Assembly (NCBI GenBank): GCA_903924715.1
Contig: CAIYCP010000148.1
Coordinates: forward strand, 1 to 9,890
Length of the DNA: 9,890 nucleotides
DNA from: an uncultured beta proteobacterium
GTDB taxonomy: Bacteria > Pseudomonadota > Gammaproteobacteria > Burkholderiales > Burkholderiaceae_B
Reading direction: 5' to 3'
Position 1 is the first letter of the stretch. Every line of letters starts with the position of its first letter. Below are positions 7,063 to 9,890 of this stretch, one piece after another. The position numbers and the translations under genes are program-made. The notes under the pieces were generated by a model. That model was not told the DNA's origin, ran no database searches, and worked only from the letters and a program-made list of their open reading frames with translations.

Positions 7063-7449
7063 ATGAAAAAAATCCTCTGCGCAATCACTCTCTTTTTGAC
7101 CGTTCTGACGGTCACCAATGCCAATGCGTACGGCTATGGCTATGGTCAGGGTCGTGGCCGCGGCTGGGTCGGGCCTGCGGTCATTGGGGGCGTCATTGCC
7201 GGCGCTGTCATCGGCTCTGCGATCGCCGCGCCGTATTACTACCCGCCTTACTACTATGGGCCAGCACCTGTCGTTGTTCAACAGCCACCCATCATCATTC
7301 AGGCACAACCGCCGATCCAGGCGCTGCCCCCGCAAGCACCTTCGGCACCCGGTGCGCCGCTGAGCCCTGCGCCCCCGGGATACCGCTGGCAAGTGATGAA
7401 TAATCCTGCAACGAACGCGGCACAGCTTGTACTGGTTCCAAACCGCTAG
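7063..7449 (+). CDS. Exported glycine-zipper / proline-rich small protein of unknown function (128 aa)
   Basis: Not assigned to a known function. A clear Sec signal peptide (MKKILCAITLFLTVLTVTNANA) ends around residue 22. The mature part begins with a Tyr-Gly and Gly-Arg rich stretch (23-36). A glycine-zipper-like hydrophobic segment follows (37-56, spacing of Gly and Ala typical of membrane-inserting zippers). Next come a Tyr/Pro cluster (58-66), a Pro-Gln rich linker (67-104) and a compact end, PPGYRWQVMNN and then QLVLVPNR (104-128). It has no lipobox cysteine. It is likely periplasmic or outer-membrane associated (inference). The third-position bias and the signal peptide support real coding. 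No good ribosome site is seen before ATG 7063. Its stop overlaps that of the convergent TM2-like gene by four bases. Confidence 0.8.
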   Translation: MKKILCAITLFLTVLTVTNANAYGYGYGQGRGRGWVGPAVIGGVIAGAVIGSAIAAPYYYPPYYYGPAPVVVQQPPIIIQAQPPIQALPPQAPSAPGAPLSPAPPGYRWQVMNNPATNAAQLVLVPNR

Positions 7450-7907
7450 TCTGAATTCAGATCAAAACCGTCTAGCCAACCAAGCGCTGTCCAAACGTAA
7501 ATCACAATCATCGCGATACCAAACATCAACGCAACGGTACCGATCAGCAGCGTAAAAATCGCAATCAACACTGCACCCCAGCCACTCGGGCGTTGACGCA
7601 CGAGACCTGGGTTATAAAATCCATCAAACCGGCTATCGCTCATCAAACACAATACGATTGCCTCGATAAAGCCATCCAAAATTAAAATAAACAATAAAAA
7701 AAACGCAGGATTCTCGTACCAGATCTCAGCAAACGCACTCGCAGTCATCAAGACCACGCCAATTGCACTCACCAGCCAGGCATGCCGGCGGCCCAGATAC
7801 CACCAATGCGCACCGATGCACCCCAATAACGCGGCCAGTAAGCCAACCGTGGTTTTATTGCGAAACCGCCGCTCAGGCGCTGAAGTCAAATTAGATTGTT
7901 CGGTCAC
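7446..7907 (-). CDS. TM2-domain-like membrane protein (153 aa)
   Basis: Small inner-membrane protein. Residues 16-60 (RNKTTVGLLAALLGCIGAHW followed by WYLGR, then a second hydrophobic segment) fit the TM2 domain: a basic lead-in, hydrophobic helix, short Gly-Ala-His/Tyr-Leu-Gly turn, and second helix. Two further hydrophobic segments (about 68-88 and 111-141) extend beyond a minimal TM2 protein. Function is unknown. The start is GTG 7907: an in-frame TAG lies just upstream, and the ATG seen nearby at 7911 is out of frame. AGG at 7918-7916, eight bases before GTG, is a plausible ribosome site. It is divergent from ubiH and convergent with the exported small protein. TM2 assignment is moderately secure. 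Confidence 0.75.
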   Translation of the reverse strand: MTEQSNLTSAPERRFRNKTTVGLLAALLGCIGAHWWYLGRRHAWLVSAIGVVLMTASAFAEIWYENPAFFLLFILILDGFIEAIVLCLMSDSRFDGFYNPGLVRQRPSGWGAVLIAIFTLLIGTVALMFGIAMIVIYVWTALGWLDGFDLNSD

Positions 7908-7996
7908 ACATGCCGCCTAAAAATAATGTTCACGTGGATTGTAGTACTTAGGCAAAATCTGCAGACAAACGCCCATACGCACTCTACGACTCGGTC

Positions 7997-8008
7997 AACC
8001 GTTAAAAT
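7997..8008 (+). promoter_or_regulatory. AACCGT-TAAAAT promoter element six bases before the ubiH ATG
   Basis: TAAAAT (8003-8008) matches five of six -10 consensus bases and is directly preceded by AACCGT. Exactly six bases separate it from ATG 8015, placing the expected transcription start at the ATG. No Shine-Dalgarno site or convincing -35 box is visible. The dusB start has nearly the same block. Confidence 0.45.
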
Positions 8009-8014
8009 GCGTCG

Positions 8015-9172
8015 ATGCAACAAGACTTTGACATCGCGATTTTGGGGGGCGGTCCAACCGGCAGTACGCTTGCGCTACTGTTGGCGCGCGTCACGTCTGC
8101 ACCTGAACGTATTGTTTTACTGCAGTCAGACTCAAGCTCACAATACGGTCATCGCCCAGAGCTTGATCCGCGCGTATTGGCAGTCAATCACGGCAGCCGC
8201 GTGCTACTTGAAAGTCTTGGTGCCTGGCCAGAACAAGCCGCGAGTATTCAAAATATCCATGTCTCGCAACGCGGCCGACTTGGACGCACGCTAATCCGTC
8301 ATCATGATTTTGACGTTCCTGCACTTGGTTACGTCGTGCGCTATGGACAACTTCACGCGCGACTGGCGCAGGCCGTACAAGCCAGTGGCGTACATGTATC
8401 TAGCGGTGCGGCGGCGCACGTCATTGAGCAAGATCAACACGAGGTCCGACTTGAACAAGGGGCCTTGAAGCTCCGAACCAAGATCGCGATTCAAGCCGAT
8501 GGCGCGCCCGATACTGAAACAACCCGATCGTATCGGCAGGTTGCCTTGCTCGCACGTGCCCGTGCCAGTCTTCCACGCGCTGGTTGGGCCTTTGAGCGGT
8601 TTACCCAAGAGGGCCCCTTGGCGGTTTTGCCGCACCCTGACGCACCGGCAGAGCAATCGATCGTGTGGTGCTGCGCGCCAGAACGCGCTCAAACACTCAT
8701 GCAGTTGACACCCGAACATTTTTCTAAGGCCTTGACCCATATGTTTGGATCAAGACTGGGCGAACTGACGGTGCAAGGGTCTGTCGCAAGCGTACCGCTC
8801 ACGATGACACTTCACCCTAATCCACTCAACGGCCGCTGTGCAATCATTGGTAACGCGTCTCAAACACTGCATCCCGTCGCGGGTCAGGGCCTGAACTTAG
8901 GCCTGCGCGATGCTGCCGCACTTGCAATCGCCTTGCGCGAATGGCTCGTCAAGCCCGAACAATCCCCGAGCGAAGCCCTAGAAACCTTTGTGCGTCTTCG
9001 CGCCCCAGACCGCCAGGTGACCGCGCGCCTCACTGACCTACTCGCCCGGGTATTCACGACAAAATGGCCCGTGGTCGAGCACGCCGCCGGTTTGGCGTTG
9101 CTCAGCATGGATCTGCTCCCTGTGCTTCGCGCGCCTTTGGCGCGTCATTTATTACAAGGGCTCAGACTCTAG
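8015..9172 (+). CDS. ubiH: UbiH-type FAD-dependent ubiquinone-biosynthesis hydroxylase (385 aa)
   Basis: Flavoprotein monooxygenase of the UbiH/UbiF/VisC family, which hydroxylates the aromatic ring of ubiquinone precursors at the inner membrane using O2 and reduced flavin. The FAD-binding motif ILGGGPTGSTLA is at 9-20. The RVLAVN segment (53-58) matches the family's conserved substrate-side motif. A degenerate DG motif (ADGAPD, 161-166) follows. The second FAD signature is GNASQTLHPVAGQGLNLGLRDA (279-300, split here around Pro287). The usual Asp of the GD motif is Asn280, as in E. coli UbiH (GNAAQTLHP), which favours UbiH over UbiF or UbiI. Ring position is an inference, because betaproteobacterial members vary in regioselectivity. 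ATG 8015 is the start; an ATG at 8007 is out of frame. dusB follows after 82 bp. Confidence 0.9.
   Translation: MQQDFDIAILGGGPTGSTLALLLARVTSAPERIVLLQSDSSSQYGHRPELDPRVLAVNHGSRVLLESLGAWPEQAASIQNIHVSQRGRLGRTLIRHHDFDVPALGYVVRYGQLHARLAQAVQASGVHVSSGAAAHVIEQDQHEVRLEQGALKLRTKIAIQADGAPDTETTRSYRQVALLARARASLPRAGWAFERFTQEGPLAVLPHPDAPAEQSIVWCCAPERAQTLMQLTPEHFSKALTHMFGSRLGELTVQGSVASVPLTMTLHPNPLNGRCAIIGNASQTLHPVAGQGLNLGLRDAAALAIALREWLVKPEQSPSEALETFVRLRAPDRQVTARLTDLLARVFTTKWPVVEHAAGLALLSMDLLPVLRAPLARHLLQGLRL
9129..9145 (+). other. GC-rich hairpin at the 3' end of ubiH
   Basis: CGCGCC, loop TTT, GGCGCG (9130-9144) forms a perfect six-pair stem, extended by a possible G-U pair, and is followed by the T-rich TCATTTATTA. 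It lies inside the last 45 bases of the ubiH coding region. It could attenuate or end ubiH transcripts, or be a by-product of Arg-Ala-Pro-Leu-Ala-Arg codons. There is no proper U tract. Confidence 0.25.
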
Positions 9173-9235
9173 CCTCAGCTCCAGCAAAAAGCCGAATATA
9201 TCCGAGCGTCAATGCCAGGCCAACTCTGCACTGCG

Positions 9236-9248
9236 AACCGTTTACAAT
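9236..9248 (+). promoter_or_regulatory. AACCGT-T-TACAAT promoter element six bases before the dusB ATG
   Basis: TACAAT (9243-9248) matches five of six -10 consensus bases, and six bases separate it from ATG 9255. AACCGT lies one base upstream of it, as at ubiH. No Shine-Dalgarno site precedes dusB. This suggests dusB has its own promoter in the 82-bp spacer instead of depending only on ubiH read-through. Confidence 0.45.
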
Positions 9249-9254
9249 TTACCC

Positions 9255-9890
9255 ATGAACATCGGCCCTTGGTTTCTCAGTAACAATGTTTTTGTCGCCC
9301 CAATGGCGGGCGTCACCGATCGCCCTTTTCGCCAGCTCTGCAAGCGTCTTGGGGCGGGCTACGCCGTCTCTGAAATGGCTGCAAGCAATCCACAGCTTTG
9401 GCAAACAGTTAAATCCTCGCGACGCTTGAATCATGACGGTGAAAACGAACCCGTCTCAGTGCAAATCGCCGGTGCAGATCCTCAGATGATGGCCCAGGCT
9501 GCGGTCTTCAACATCGGTAAAGGCGCTCGGGTCATTGACATCAATATGGGCTGTCCGGTCAAGAAAGTCTGCAACCTTGCGGCAGGTTCGGCGCTGCTGC
9601 GCCACGAAGACTTGATCGCACGAATCCTTGAGGCCGTCGTCAACGCCTGCACACCACTTGGAATACCCGTCACACTAAAAACCCGAACGGGCTGGGATCG
9701 CGAGCATCGCAACGCACTGCGTATCGCGCAACTGGCGCAAGATACCGGTATCGCCGCGCTCACCTTGCATGGCCGTACTCGAGCCGATCTGTATTTGGGC
9801 GAAGCTGAGTACCACACCATTCGCGAAGTCAAGGCACATGTTTCAATCCCAATCGTGGCCAACGGCGATATCGACAGCCCTCAAAAAGCA
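9255..9890 (+). CDS. dusB: tRNA-dihydrouridine synthase B, N-terminal 212 residues (cut by window edge)
   Basis: FMN enzyme that reduces a uridine in the tRNA D-loop (U17 in E. coli) with NADPH. The open frame runs from ATG 9255 to the last base of the window, covering most of the TIM-barrel domain. Seen in order: the FMN-binding APMAGVTDRPFR (15-26), SEMAASNP (39-46), the VQIAG strand (69-73), the family signature IDINMGCPVKK (94-104) with catalytic Cys100, the Lys142-containing LKTRTGW, LHGRTR (171-176) and VANGDI (201-206). The order and spacing follow E. coli DusB throughout. The helical tRNA-binding C-terminus lies off the window. In many proteobacteria fis follows dusB; that can only be predicted here. 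Confidence 0.96.
   Translation, partial: MNIGPWFLSNNVFVAPMAGVTDRPFRQLCKRLGAGYAVSEMAASNPQLWQTVKSSRRLNHDGENEPVSVQIAGADPQMMAQAAVFNIGKGARVIDINMGCPVKKVCNLAAGSALLRHEDLIARILEAVVNACTPLGIPVTLKTRTGWDREHRNALRIAQLAQDTGIAALTLHGRTRADLYLGEAEYHTIREVKAHVSIPIVANGDIDSPQKA

Noticed and set aside
7024..7392. A 122-codon Arg-rich frame opposite the exported small protein
   Set aside because: The opposite strand encodes a convincing signal peptide and zipper. The Arg/Asp-rich content is what a reverse reading of Gly/Pro/Tyr codons gives.

Overview
This is an ordinary chromosomal window from a Gram-negative bacterium, most likely a betaproteobacterium of the order Burkholderiales (inference). The evidence is moderately GC-rich coding sequence, a zf-CHCC zinc-finger protein, a UbiH-type ubiquinone hydroxylase, a BepA-type periplasmic protease, and a pepP / ubiH / dusB neighbourhood. 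I see no mobile element, phage gene, CRISPR array, rRNA or tRNA. Ten complete genes and two genes cut by the window edges fill almost all of it. No stretch longer than 183 bases lacks a gene.

Left part (1-2109): the start of an AzlC-family amino-acid exporter points left. Facing right across a 97-bp divergent spacer is a tight three-gene run: a small zf-CHCC zinc-binding protein, an NTF2/SnoaL-like protein, and a YheT-family alpha/beta hydrolase. The gaps are 13 and 12 bp, so they are probably co-transcribed.

Middle (2099-5523): a BepA-like M48 metalloprotease with a TPR tail runs leftward and overlaps the end of the hydrolase gene by 11 bp. It is divergent from galU (UDP-glucose synthesis for envelope sugars). 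GalU ends 4 bp from the end of a convergent caa3-type CtaG membrane protein linked to cytochrome c oxidase assembly.

Right part (5524-9890): pepP (Xaa-Pro aminopeptidase), then a 183-bp spacer with traces of a TGA-interrupted mini-ORF, an exported glycine-zipper/proline-rich protein, a convergent TM2-like membrane protein, ubiH, and the first 212 codons of dusB. pepP and ubiH are usually adjacent, so two small genes of unknown role appear to have been inserted here.

The functions are mainly envelope upkeep and respiration (BepA, GalU, CtaG, UbiH) plus housekeeping (PepP, DusB). I found no new multi-gene system. The most useful observations are a shared promoter-start layout (TAnnnT, six bases, ATG, no Shine-Dalgarno site) at bepA, ubiH and dusB, which suggests leaderless mRNAs, and the interrupted reading frame downstream of pepP.
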